DNA of 64,000 nucleotides, taken from NCBI GenBank assembly GCA_004556155.1, contig SFIM01000004.1, positions 1 through 64,000 on the forward strand. The letters are read 5' to 3'. Origin of the DNA: Clostridiales bacterium (GTDB lineage Bacteria; Bacillota; Clostridia; Christensenellales; Aristaeellaceae). A model generated the notes under the pieces. That model ran no database searches. It was given only the letters and a program-made list of their open reading frames with translations, and was not told where the DNA came from. The translations under genes and the position numbers were made by a program. Shown here piece by piece: positions 23,815 through 32,688 of the stretch (the first letter of the stretch is position 1; the number at the start of each line of letters is the position of its first letter).

Positions 23815-25800
23815 TTATTCCTTTCCAATCAGATGGAAAAACGCCTGCTCATCCAGCACAGGAATTCCCAGCTGTTCGGCCTTGGTCAGCTTGCTGCCGG
23901 CCTTTTCGCCGGCCAGCACATAGCTGGTTTTTTTGCTCACCGAGCCCGCCGCCGTGCCGCCGTGCGCGCGGATCATATCCTCCGCCTCATTGCGGGACAG
24001 CGAGGGCAGGGTACCCGTGACCACGATGGTCATGCCTGCCAACGGCTGGGGCGTATCGGCGCTGGGCTTTGCGATTTCGCGCGGAGTCACGCCCGCCGCA
24101 AGCAGGCGTTCCACCATCGTGCGATCCTCGGGGAAGGAGAAAAACTCCACCACGCTCTGCGCCACGATGTCGCCCACATCCGGAATTTCCAGCAATTCTT
24201 CCTGGGTGGCGTTCATCACGCCAGCCAGCGCGCCAAAATGCCCGGCTACATCGCGCGCCGTGCCCCGGCCGATATTGGGAATGCCGATGGCGAACAGGAA
24301 TGCGTCCAGCGCGCAGTCGCGGCTCTTTTGCAAGGCGGCCAGCAGGTTATCCGCGCGCTTGTCCTGAAAGCCCTCCAGCGACAAAAGCTGCTCGCGGGTC
24401 AAGTGATACAGATCGGCCGGATCGCGCACGCCGCACAGATCGTACAATTGCCCCGCCGTCTTTTCGGACAGGGAGGTGATATCCATCGCGTCGCGCCCGG
24501 CAAAATGCGCCAGCCGCGCCACAGCCTGCGGGCGGCAGGTCTGGCGATTGACGCAGTACAGATTGGCCCCGCGCTCCACCAGCGGCTCGCCGCAGGCAGG
24601 GCAAACGGTGGGCTTTGCAATTTCGCTGCCCGTCGAGCCATCCTCCACGCGGCCGGTGATTTCGGGGATTACATCGTTTGACCGGCGAATCCACACCGTG
24701 CAGCCCAGCAGCAGGCGCTTGCGCTGGATATCGCCGTAATTGTTCAGCGTAGCCTTGCGCACGGTAACGCCCGCAAAGTCCACCGCCTCCACATGCGCCA
24801 GCGGGGTCAGCTTGCCCGTGCGGCCCAGCTCCCAGGTGACGCTTTCCAGGGTGGTGGTGGTTTCCTCGGCGGGGAATTTGAACGCCACCGCCCAGCGCGG
24901 GAATTTATCGGTAAAGCCCAGCGCCGCGCGGGTGCGGCTGTCCTGGATCTTGATAACCGCGCCGTCGATCAGGAAATCCAGCGATTCGCGGGCGGCGGCG
25001 ATTTCGCGCACGCAGGCGACGACCTCCTGCGCCGTGCGCGCGGTGCGGAAATACGGGCTGACGGGCAAGCCCTGCGCGCGGATGAAATCCAGCATACCGG
25101 GCTGATCGTGATAGGGCGGAGCATCGATGGTGCCCACCTGATAGAAAAACGCGCTGAGCCTGCGCGCCGCCGTGACGGCAGGATCCAGATTGCGCAGCGC
25201 CCCGGCCGCGCCGTTGCGGGCGTTTTTGAGGGGCACAGCGGCCGTTTCGTTATATTTTTCCAGCGCGGACAGGCGCATGATGCACTCGCCCTGCACCTCC
25301 AGCCGACCCGTATAGGGAATGCGCAGCGGGATATCGCGGATGGTGCGCGCCTGGGGCAGGATGGCTTCGCCCGTCACGCCGTCGCCGCGCGTGGCCGCCT
25401 GCACCAGCACGCCGTTTTCATAGGTCAGGTTGATGGTCAGGCCGTCGAATTTATACTCCACGCCGAATACCGGCTCTGGGAAATCCCCCGCCTGGGCGCA
25501 CAGGCGCTGCGCGCGCGCCACCCAGTCGAGCAGCTCCGGCTCGGACTGCACCTTATCCATGCTCCACAGACGGGTTACATGGCGGTATTTTTCAAACTCC
25601 TTGAGCGTTTCGCCGCCCACGCGATGGGTAGGCGAATCGGCCATCTGCACGCCGGTTTCCTTTTCCAGGCTCAGCAGCTCATCATACAGCCGGTCGTACT
25701 GCACGTCGGCCATGATGGGCTCGTCCTTCGTATAATAGGCGTAGGCCGCGCGGTTGAGCAGTGCGACCAGCTCGCCCATACGCCGCTGCTTATCTTCCAT
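23815..25800 (-). CDS. ligA: NAD+-dependent DNA ligase
   Basis: The protein has 661 residues, the normal length. Order: Ia and adenylation domain with the catalytic lysine motif YKFDGL (about 122), OB fold, a zinc finger (CPACGEPL...CVNRQTC, about 400), helix-hairpin-helix repeats (ITSLSEKTAGQ, IPNIGRGTARDV) and a C-terminal BRCT domain (GMTIVVTGTLPSLSRNEAE). It seals nicks in replication and repair. The ATG at 25800 has GAGGAG 11 bp upstream; an in-frame GTG at 25812 overlaps the pcrA stop. The N-terminal SMDKVQSE differs from the common SLDNAF form. Confidence 0.93.
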   Translation of the reverse strand: MEDKQRRMGELVALLNRAAYAYYTKDEPIMADVQYDRLYDELLSLEKETGVQMADSPTHRVGGETLKEFEKYRHVTRLWSMDKVQSEPELLDWVARAQRLCAQAGDFPEPVFGVEYKFDGLTINLTYENGVLVQAATRGDGVTGEAILPQARTIRDIPLRIPYTGRLEVQGECIMRLSALEKYNETAAVPLKNARNGAAGALRNLDPAVTAARRLSAFFYQVGTIDAPPYHDQPGMLDFIRAQGLPVSPYFRTARTAQEVVACVREIAAARESLDFLIDGAVIKIQDSRTRAALGFTDKFPRWAVAFKFPAEETTTTLESVTWELGRTGKLTPLAHVEAVDFAGVTVRKATLNNYGDIQRKRLLLGCTVWIRRSNDVIPEITGRVEDGSTGSEIAKPTVCPACGEPLVERGANLYCVNRQTCRPQAVARLAHFAGRDAMDITSLSEKTAGQLYDLCGVRDPADLYHLTREQLLSLEGFQDKRADNLLAALQKSRDCALDAFLFAIGIPNIGRGTARDVAGHFGALAGVMNATQEELLEIPDVGDIVAQSVVEFFSFPEDRTMVERLLAAGVTPREIAKPSADTPQPLAGMTIVVTGTLPSLSRNEAEDMIRAHGGTAAGSVSKKTSYVLAGEKAGSKLTKAEQLGIPVLDEQAFFHLIGKE

Positions 25801-25808
25801 GGGGATAA

Positions 25809-28151
25809 TCACTCCTCAATTTTTACAATGGGGGCGATGGACTGCGCCAGCACCTTTTCGCCAAACACGGGGAACACGATATGCAGCCGGGCCGCGTCGC
25901 CGCTGCCCGTCACCTCGCGGATCACGCCCTTGCCGAATTTGGGATGCTGAACCTTATCGCCGACCTTGAACAGCTGCACCTGCACGCTGCGTGCGGGCGA
26001 AGGCACAAATCCGCGCTGCACACCAGGGATGTTCCAGGGCTGCTGGGCGGGACGAGCGGGCGCCTTGGGCGCGGGAGCGCGGCGCTGCGGCATGGTATCG
26101 CCGTAGCCATACTGCGGGCGGGACTCGTTATCCTGATAGCCGCCCTGCCTGCGCATGCCGCTGCCGCCGTAGCTGCCCCAGCCAGCGCCGCGCGCAGCGG
26201 GCGCGCCGTAGCCATAGGATGCGCTCTGGGCGGCGGAGCTTTGCTCCTCGCGGATCAGGCGCTTGGGGATCTCCTGCAAAAAGCACGAGGGCGCGTTGAA
26301 CTGCATCTGGTTAAACAGCATGCGCCGCCGCGCATAGGAAAGATGCAGCAGCTTGCGCGCGCGGGTAACGCCCACATAGCAAAGCCTGCGCTCCTCCTCC
26401 ACGCGGTTATCCTCCTGCATGGCGCGGGCGGAGGGGAAAATGCCCTCCTCCATGCCGCTCATAAACACCGCGTCGTATTCCAGGCCCTTGGCGGAGTGCA
26501 GCGTCATCATAGTGACAAAGCTGGGTGCGCTGTCCTGATTGTCAAGCTCCGTAACCAGCGCCACGTTTTCCAGGAAGGCGAACAGCGATTTATCCTCGCT
26601 CTTTTGCTCAAACTCGGTCACAGCGCCCATAAACTCGCGGATGTTCTCGATCCTTGCCTGGTTTTCCTCGTTCTCTTCTTTTTGATACTGGGCGATCAGC
26701 CCGCTGTCGTCAATCACCTTCTGCACAAACTCGGACAGCGGCAGTGTTTCCTTGGCCAGCAGCAGAGATACGATCAGGCTGGAAAAATCGTTTACGCTCT
26801 TGCGGGCGCGGCTGGCCAGGGTATCGGGCGGCGCGGCCACGGCAGCATACAGGGACATATCGTTTTGGCGGGCGTACTGGGTCAATTGCTCCACGGTGCT
26901 GTCGCCGATGGCGCGCTTTGGCACATTGATGATGCGCGAAAGCGAGATATCGTCCGCCGGGTTTTGAATCAAGCGCAGATAGGCCAGCACGTCGCGCACC
27001 TCGCGGCGGTCATAGAAGCGCGTGCCGCCATACACATGATAGGGAATGCCCGCGCGCATGAGCGTTTCTTCCAATACGCGGCTGAGGGCGTGCATACGGT
27101 ACAGGATGGCGATGCTGCCGTAGGGCGTGCCGCCGCGCTGCAGCTGGCGGATGCGCTGGCAGATCCAGGCCGCCTCGTCGCGCTCGTCCGCCGCGGCGTA
27201 CAGGGTAATCTTTTCGCCCTCGCCGTCCTCGGTCCACAGCTCCTTTTCCTTGCGGCCCTCGTTGTGGGCGATGATCTGGTTGGCCGCGTCCAGAATATTG
27301 GCCGTGCTGCGGTAATTCTGCTCCAGCTTGATCACCGTCGCGTCGGGGAAATCCTTTTCAAAATCCAGAATATTGCGGATATCCGCGCCGCGCCAGCCAT
27401 AGATGGACTGGTCGTCGTCGCCCACCACGCACAGGTTGCGGCTTTCACGGGTAATCAAGCGCACCAGCTGATACTGGGCGTAGTTGGTATCCTGATATTC
27501 ATCCACATGCACATACTGAAAGCGGCTTTGATAGTATTCCAGCACCGGCGGATGCTCCACAAACAATTGCAGGGTTTTGACCAGCAAATCGTCAAAATCC
27601 AGCGCGTTGGCGGCGCGCAGGCGCTGCTCATAACGGGTCATCACATCGTGCGTTTTCTGTGAGCGGTAATCGCCGCCGCGCTTTTGCAGCCATTCGTCGG
27701 GCGAGAGCAGGCGGTTTTTCGCATCGCTGATATCGGCGCTGACCGCCTTGGGCGGCAGAAACTTTTCATCGATATCCAGCTCCTTGAGCACCGCCTTGAT
27801 CACCCGCTGCTGATCGTCGTCGTCATAGATGGTAAAGCTGCGCTCATAGCCCAGCTTTTCGATATCGCGGCGCAGGATCCGGCAGCAAATGCTGTGGAAC
27901 GTGCCGATCCACGCCTCGCCCGCGTCCGCGCCGGCCAGGCGTTCGATGCGCTCGCGCATTTCGCGCGCGGCTTTATTGGTAAAGGTCAGAGCCAGGATAT
28001 GCCAGGCCTTCACACCGTGCTCCAGCAAATTGGCCACGCGGTAAGTCAGCGTGCGCGTTTTGCCGCTGCCCGCCCCGGCCAGGATCAGCACCGGGCCTTC
28101 CAGCGTTTCGGCCGCGCGGCGCTGCATGGGGTTCAAATCATTCAGATTCAT
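25809..28151 (-). CDS. pcrA: UvrD/PcrA-family ATP-dependent DNA helicase
   Basis: The protein has 780 residues. Superfamily 1A motifs: Walker A LAGAGSGKTRTLTYR (about 23), LALTFTNKAAREM (Ia), DEYQDTNYAQ (II), GDDDQSIYGWRGA (III), LEQNYRS (IV), TLHSAKGLEYDAVF (V) and VGVTRARKLL (VI). A flexible Gly/Ala/Pro/Arg-rich segment at about 660-720 leads to the C-terminal PcrA Tudor-like domain (FKVGDKVQHPKFGKGVI), which binds RNA polymerase in other species. It unwinds DNA in repair and replication restart. First gene of the pcrA-ligA-mrfA-like run. Confidence 0.95.
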   Translation of the reverse strand: MNLNDLNPMQRRAAETLEGPVLILAGAGSGKTRTLTYRVANLLEHGVKAWHILALTFTNKAAREMRERIERLAGADAGEAWIGTFHSICCRILRRDIEKLGYERSFTIYDDDDQQRVIKAVLKELDIDEKFLPPKAVSADISDAKNRLLSPDEWLQKRGGDYRSQKTHDVMTRYEQRLRAANALDFDDLLVKTLQLFVEHPPVLEYYQSRFQYVHVDEYQDTNYAQYQLVRLITRESRNLCVVGDDDQSIYGWRGADIRNILDFEKDFPDATVIKLEQNYRSTANILDAANQIIAHNEGRKEKELWTEDGEGEKITLYAAADERDEAAWICQRIRQLQRGGTPYGSIAILYRMHALSRVLEETLMRAGIPYHVYGGTRFYDRREVRDVLAYLRLIQNPADDISLSRIINVPKRAIGDSTVEQLTQYARQNDMSLYAAVAAPPDTLASRARKSVNDFSSLIVSLLLAKETLPLSEFVQKVIDDSGLIAQYQKEENEENQARIENIREFMGAVTEFEQKSEDKSLFAFLENVALVTELDNQDSAPSFVTMMTLHSAKGLEYDAVFMSGMEEGIFPSARAMQEDNRVEEERRLCYVGVTRARKLLHLSYARRRMLFNQMQFNAPSCFLQEIPKRLIREEQSSAAQSASYGYGAPAARGAGWGSYGGSGMRRQGGYQDNESRPQYGYGDTMPQRRAPAPKAPARPAQQPWNIPGVQRGFVPSPARSVQVQLFKVGDKVQHPKFGKGVIREVTGSGDAARLHIVFPVFGEKVLAQSIAPIVKIEE

Positions 28152-28263
28152 GCGTGCATCCTTTTCATCAAACAGTTGTTCGCGTTCAGTATATCACATC
28201 CGTGCGTAAATTGGAAGCAATAGAAATCAAAAGGGGCGGCGCAAATTGCCGTCCCTGCGCAGT

Positions 28264-28638
28264 TTATTTTCTTTTCAGCGCTTTTGTTTTGTACGCATAT
28301 ATGGCCAGAAAGATGAGTTCGGCTGCGCACATCAGCATAATCCACCACTTCAGATAGCTTAAGAGAATTGAAATCGGAATCAAAACAAACAAATCCATGT
28401 AAAAGCCTGAGGCCTTCAGCATTTTGGGATCGCTTGCATATAGTCTGGTATATGTTGCCCATATGGTTGCTAAAACGATTCCAATAAAAAGCTCGGGGTT
28501 TGCTGGCGCGTTCGGCGGTGTTATGGCCCAGGCGCACACAAATACGTTAAGACCCGAGAACGCATATTCCATTCCCGTCAGCCTGCGGAAGGAATCATCC
28601 GCAGGCCGAAGTGTAGGATCATTTTTTCTAAAAAGCAT
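28264..28638 (-). CDS. Small multi-pass membrane protein, copy 1 of tandem pair
   Basis: The protein has 124 residues with about four hydrophobic segments and a short charged N-terminus (MLFRKNDPTLRPADDSFRRL). I do not recognise the family. It is about 80 percent identical by eye to the gene at 28669-29046, and the upstream region (GGAGCGGACG ribosome site) is also duplicated. Both end in YAYKTKALKRK. No function can be assigned. Confidence 0.7.
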   Translation of the reverse strand: MLFRKNDPTLRPADDSFRRLTGMEYAFSGLNVFVCAWAITPPNAPANPELFIGIVLATIWATYTRLYASDPKMLKASGFYMDLFVLIPISILLSYLKWWIMLMCAAELIFLAIYAYKTKALKRK

Positions 28639-28668
28639 CGTCCGCTCCTTTCCGCCGTGTCATCATTT

Positions 28669-29046
28669 TCATTTTCTTTTCAGCGCTTTTGTTTTGTACG
28701 CATATATGGCCATAAAAATGATTTCGCCCGCGCACATCAGCATAATCCACCACTTCAGCTGACTTAAGAAAACCGAAAAAGGAATCAGCATGATAAAAAC
28801 GCCCATATAAAACTCTGAAACTTTCAGTCTTTTAGGATCACCTTCGTATAATCTGGTAGAAGCTATTATTAAGGTCGCTATAATGATCCCTATAAAAAGC
28901 TCAGGGTTTGCCGGCGCGTTCGGCGGCGTTATGGCCCAGGCGCACACGAATGCATTGAGACCAGAGAATGCAAAATTCATGGCTGTCAGCCTGCGGAAGG
29001 AATCGTCAGCAGGACGAAGCCTAGGATCTTTCTTTCCGAAAAGCAT
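28669..29046 (-). CDS. Small multi-pass membrane protein, copy 2 of tandem pair
   Basis: The protein has 125 residues, paralogous to the downstream neighbour, with the same layout: LRPADDSFRRLTAMNFAFSG, AWAITPPNAPANPELFIG, SQLKWWIMLMCAGEI, and the same basic C-terminus. Likely an inner membrane protein. The two genes are 30 bp apart on one strand, so they probably share a transcript. It is the upstream copy, behind a hairpin and tandem-repeat region. Confidence 0.7.
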   Translation of the reverse strand: MLFGKKDPRLRPADDSFRRLTAMNFAFSGLNAFVCAWAITPPNAPANPELFIGIIIATLIIASTRLYEGDPKRLKVSEFYMGVFIMLIPFSVFLSQLKWWIMLMCAGEIIFMAIYAYKTKALKRK

Positions 29047-29087
29047 CGTCCGCTCCTTTCCGCCGTGTCGGCGCTTTCATTAATAGC

Positions 29088-29123
29088 ATGATTACCGGCC
29101 AAGCCTTCGGCTTGCCTAATCAT
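29088..29123. repeat. Hairpin-forming inverted repeat
   Basis: Outer arms ATGATTA (29088-29094) and TAATCAT (29117-29123) enclose a GC-rich inner stem around GCCTTCGGC. It lies upstream of the duplicated membrane genes; it could be a leader structure or a remnant element. Confidence 0.6.
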
Positions 29124-29160
29124 TATACCATAACCTCTCCGCGTAATCAACGCACACAAT

Positions 29161-29217
29161 GCCCAGTTCTATCTTGAATGCCCAGTTCTAGCTTGAATGC
29201 CCAGTTCTATCTTGAAT
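29161..29217. repeat. 19-bp tandem repeat, three copies
   Basis: gcccagttctatcttgaat occurs at 29161-29179, 29180-29198 (one T to G change) and 29199-29217, with no spacers. It is in the gap between two divergent genes, upstream of the FAD-dehydrogenase gene. Function is unknown. Confidence 0.9.
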
Positions 29218-29302
29218 CGCCCAGGGAATTGATGCATTTTGTTTTACAAATTGCGCAAAATGTGCTATGATAATTTATTGTAGAAATCAAGGAGGTGCGC
29301 GT

Positions 29303-30898
29303 ATGCTGCGAGTTGCCGGGCTGAATGTGCCCCTGTGCGCCGATGCGGACGCGCGTGCCTGCGCGCTGGCGCTGAAAAAGCTGCGCCTGACGCAGCAGGA
29401 TATCGCCTCCTGGCGCGTGGCCAAGCACAGCGTGGACGCGCGCGACCGGGGCGACGTGCACTTTGTGTACGCCGTCGATCTCACCCTGAAGCAGGATGAA
29501 GCCGCCTTTCTCCGGCGCTTAAAGCCCGGCACGGCTGCATTAGCCGCGCCGGACGCGCCCCTGGCTCCGCCGCCTGCCGCATCGCGCGCGCATGCGCCGG
29601 TGGTGGTCGGCATGGGGCCGTGCGGCCTGTTTGCGGCGCTGTATCTGGCGCGGGCGGGGCTGAACCCCATCTGCCTGGAGCGCGGCGAGCGCGTGGATCA
29701 GCGTGCGCGGAGCGTGCAGCGCTTTTTCGACGGCGGCGCGCTGGATGAAAACAGCAACGTGCAGTTCGGCGAGGGCGGCGCGGGCGCGTTTTCGGACGGC
29801 AAGCTGACCACCGGCATTAAGGATCCCCGCTGCCGCCAGGTGCTGACCATCCTGCACGCGCACGGCGCGCCCGAGAGCATTCTCTATCAGGCGCACCCGC
29901 ATGTGGGCACTGATCGCCTGCCGCAGGCGGTCGCCTCCATCCGGGAGGAAATTCTGCGGCTCGGCGGCCAGGTGCACTTTGGCGCGCGACTAACGGGCAT
30001 TGAAACGCAGAACGGCGCGCTGCGCGCCATCCGCTATATCGAGCGCGGGCAGGAGCAGGAATTGCCCTGCGAGCAGCTGATTCTGGCTGTTGGCCACAGC
30101 GCGCGCGACACCTTCCGCATGCTCTACGACGCAGGCGTGGCGATGGCGCAAAAGCCCTTCTCCGTGGGCGTGCGCATCGAGCATCCGCAAAGCCTGATCA
30201 ACCGCGCGCAGTACGGCGCGGCGGCGGGCAGCCCCTATTTGGGCGCGGCGGAATATAAGCTGCACGCCAAGCTGCCCGATGGCCGCGGAGTATACTCCTT
30301 CTGCATGTGCCCCGGCGGGCAGGTCATCGCCGCGGCCAGCGAAGCGGGCGGGGTATGCACCAACGGCATGAGCGTATATGCCCGCGATGGACAAAACGCC
30401 AATGCTGCCTTGTTAGTGGATGTACGCACGCAGGATTTTCCCGACGCGCATCCCCTGTCCGGCCTGACCATGCAGCGGCAATGGGAACAGGCGGCCTTTG
30501 CCGCAGGCGGCGGCGATTACCACGCGCCCGCCCAGCGTGCAGAGGATTTTCTGCATGACCGCGCCTCGCGCGCCCTGGGTGACGTCACGCCCACCTACCG
30601 GCCGGGCGTGACCATGGCCGATCTGCGTGCCGTGCTGCCTGCCTATGCGGCGGCCGGGCTCAAGGGCGGCATCCAGATTTTCGCCCGCCAGCTGCGCGGC
30701 TTTGACCATCCCGACGCAGTGCTCACCGGCGTGGAAGCGCGCTCCTCCAGCCCCTTGCGCATTCCGCGCGATGAAGGGCTGCAATCCAACGTGCGCGGGC
30801 TGTATCCCGCGGGCGAAGGCGCAGGCTTTGCGGGCGGCATTATGAGCGCGGCAGTGGACGGGCTGCGTATCGCCCAAGCCGTGGCTGAACGGATCTGA
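29303..30898 (+). CDS. FAD-dependent dehydrogenase (COG2509 family)
   Basis: The protein has 531 residues. After an N-terminal 85-residue RNA-binding-like domain (LRVAGLNVPLCADADARACALALKKL), a dinucleotide-binding motif VVVGMGPCGLFAALYLARAG (about 97-116) and LERG start the FAD fold. SNVQFGEGGAGAFSDGKLTTGIKDPR and the C-terminal LYPAGEGAGFAGGIMSAAVDGLRIA are family signatures. These uncharacterised flavoproteins are common in Clostridia; the substrate is unknown. AAGGAGGTG precedes the ATG at 29303. It stands just ahead of the division-gene group with a short gap. Confidence 0.88.
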   Translation: MLRVAGLNVPLCADADARACALALKKLRLTQQDIASWRVAKHSVDARDRGDVHFVYAVDLTLKQDEAAFLRRLKPGTAALAAPDAPLAPPPAASRAHAPVVVGMGPCGLFAALYLARAGLNPICLERGERVDQRARSVQRFFDGGALDENSNVQFGEGGAGAFSDGKLTTGIKDPRCRQVLTILHAHGAPESILYQAHPHVGTDRLPQAVASIREEILRLGGQVHFGARLTGIETQNGALRAIRYIERGQEQELPCEQLILAVGHSARDTFRMLYDAGVAMAQKPFSVGVRIEHPQSLINRAQYGAAAGSPYLGAAEYKLHAKLPDGRGVYSFCMCPGGQVIAAASEAGGVCTNGMSVYARDGQNANAALLVDVRTQDFPDAHPLSGLTMQRQWEQAAFAAGGGDYHAPAQRAEDFLHDRASRALGDVTPTYRPGVTMADLRAVLPAYAAAGLKGGIQIFARQLRGFDHPDAVLTGVEARSSSPLRIPRDEGLQSNVRGLYPAGEGAGFAGGIMSAAVDGLRIAQAVAERI

Positions 30899-30936
30899 TT
30901 TTTTGACCTATCTTTGCTTTTTTCCGGAGGTTTTGC

Positions 30937-32547
30937 ATGCAAACGCCCCCTAACAATAACAATCAAAACAGCGGCTATGAGCAGCGCGGCTTCACCGCCG
31001 TCCCCGCGGGTGGCCAGCAGCCGGGCGCCGGGCAGCCTTATTACGCCCCGCCCCAGCCGCAGGCTCCCGTACAGCAGCAGGTGGGACCCGGCGCGCCGCC
31101 GCCCTATGCGCAGCCTGTTCAGCCCCAGGGGCAACCCTATCCCCCGCAGGGACAGCCCTACTCGCCGCAGGGACAGGCGTATCCGCCCCAGCAGGCGCAG
31201 CCTTATCCCCCGCAGCAGGGGCAGCCCTATCCGCCCCAGCCGGGTCAGCCGCCCGTGCCGCAGCAGCCCAACGAATACTATCAAAGCGCCTATCAGCCGC
31301 AGCAGCCCGATCCCTTCCCGCAGCGGCAGCAGCCCTATCACGCGCCCAGGCGCCGCAGCTATGGCAGGCTCAATCTGGTTCTGGGCGCGGTCATCGGCGT
31401 GCTGATCATCGTGCTGGGCGCCATCGCGGTATCCCAGCTGCTGGGCAACCGGCAGACGCGCACGGCCTATGTCAGCGCGGGCACGCTGGGCTCCAACTAT
31501 ACGGGCGACGCGCTGATTGTACGCAACGAGGTCATGTACACGCAGGAGGGCATCTCCCAGATTGACTACGTTGCCAACGAGGGCGAGGTGGTCACGCGCG
31601 GCAGCGACGTGTGCACGGTGTACACCTCGGGCTTTAACACCCGCGAGTGGACGACGCTGAACAACTACCGCACCCAGATCAAGGAATACCAAAAGACCCT
31701 GCTGGCCGAAACCAACGTGGAGGCCGATTCGCAGCTGAAGCGCTTCAATTCCAGCGTGCTTGAGCGCGCGCAGGAAACGCAATCGCTGGTGCAGGGCAAA
31801 AGCGGCAACCTGATTAACCAGGAGGAGCTGCTCAGCGATATCATCAACGAGCGTTCCTATTATCTGAAGCAGAAGTATTCCGACGATCAGAAGCTGAGCC
31901 GTCTCTACGACGATGAAAAGACGCAGCTTCAGCGCATTGAAACCTGGACGAAGCCCTTCGTGGCAGCCGATCCGGGCATCATCAGCTTTTATACCGACGG
32001 CTACGAGCGCGTGCTCTCCAGCCAGACCTATGATACCTTCACCCCGGCCGAGGTGCGCAGCATGTACAGGGGCAATCTGCCCAAGTCCGCAGCACTGGGC
32101 CGCAACGAGGTGGCCGTCTATCGCCTGGTGCGTCAGGGCGGCTACACGGTGCTGATGCTGTGCGACGATGTAAACTGGACGCCCACGGTGGGCGCATCCT
32201 ACGAGCTGCTGGTGGAGAGCTTTGACAACACCCGCGTGTCGGCCACGGTGGAATCCGTCACTCGTTCGGAGGGCGAACTGCTGGTGCGCGTCAGCGTGGT
32301 GGGCGACGTATCGCCCGTGCTGTACATTCGCTCCTGCCATGTGCAGCTGTCCGAAAGCATTTACAGCCTGACCGTGCCGGCCAACGCCATCACCACGGTG
32401 GATGGCGAAATGGGCGTGGTGGTCGTGCAGCCCGACGGCAACTACTTCCTGCCCGTTACCATCATCAGCCAGGATTCCAACGAGGCGCATATCGTGCCGC
32501 AGCTGAGCAATATTCTCTCCGTCGGCTCCGTTGTGCTGGTATTTTAA
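30937..32547 (+). CDS. HlyD-like membrane-anchored protein with long Pro/Gln/Tyr-rich cytoplasmic tail
   Basis: The protein has 536 residues. Residues 1-140 are low complexity, with repeats of the YPPQGQPY kind; a transmembrane helix follows at about 147-167 (VLGAVIGVLIIVLGAIAV). The outer part has a lipoyl/barrel-like region (GDALIVRNEVMYTQEGISQIDYVANEGEVV), a coiled coil (about 240-320) and a C-terminal barrel, as in HlyD-family adaptors. In many Clostridia such a gene lies before sepF, as here, so a wall or division role is likely, not toxin export; no ABC partner is present. CGGAGG precedes the ATG. Confidence 0.8.
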   Translation: MQTPPNNNNQNSGYEQRGFTAVPAGGQQPGAGQPYYAPPQPQAPVQQQVGPGAPPPYAQPVQPQGQPYPPQGQPYSPQGQAYPPQQAQPYPPQQGQPYPPQPGQPPVPQQPNEYYQSAYQPQQPDPFPQRQQPYHAPRRRSYGRLNLVLGAVIGVLIIVLGAIAVSQLLGNRQTRTAYVSAGTLGSNYTGDALIVRNEVMYTQEGISQIDYVANEGEVVTRGSDVCTVYTSGFNTREWTTLNNYRTQIKEYQKTLLAETNVEADSQLKRFNSSVLERAQETQSLVQGKSGNLINQEELLSDIINERSYYLKQKYSDDQKLSRLYDDEKTQLQRIETWTKPFVAADPGIISFYTDGYERVLSSQTYDTFTPAEVRSMYRGNLPKSAALGRNEVAVYRLVRQGGYTVLMLCDDVNWTPTVGASYELLVESFDNTRVSATVESVTRSEGELLVRVSVVGDVSPVLYIRSCHVQLSESIYSLTVPANAITTVDGEMGVVVVQPDGNYFLPVTIISQDSNEAHIVPQLSNILSVGSVVLVF

Positions 32548-32588
32548 GTAAAACGGCTTGAAATTTACATTCTCCGCGCCCTGAAAGG

Positions 32589-32617
32589 TTGCATATTCTT
32601 CAACGTTTGTGTATAAT
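32589..32617 (+). promoter_or_regulatory. Sigma-A promoter for sepF
   Basis: TTGCAT (32589-32594) and TATAAT (32612-32617) with a 17-bp spacer, 71 bp before the sepF start. Confidence 0.75.
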
Positions 32618-32688
32618 AGGCAGGGTATGCTCGTGCTATTTCGGGCAATTTGCCAACCGGGCGGCATGCCGCCGTATGAGGAGGAACC

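Noticed and set aside
21373..24681. Long open frame (1102 codons) on the plus strand
   Set aside because: It lies wholly opposite the methyltransferase, MrfA-like helicase and ligA genes. Its His/Gln/Arg/Ala-rich product is typical of antisense frames in GC-rich DNA.
29161..29217. Possible CRISPR array
   Set aside because: The three 19-bp units are directly abutting with no spacers, and no cas genes are near.
30937..32547. HlyD-like protein as part of a toxin or drug exporter
   Set aside because: No ABC exporter or substrate gene is adjacent; the sepF-divIVA context fits a division or envelope role better.
30643..32667. Long minus-strand open frame of about 670 codons
   Set aside because: It is antisense to the HlyD-like gene, lacks a ribosome site and domain match, and is explained by codon bias of the real gene.
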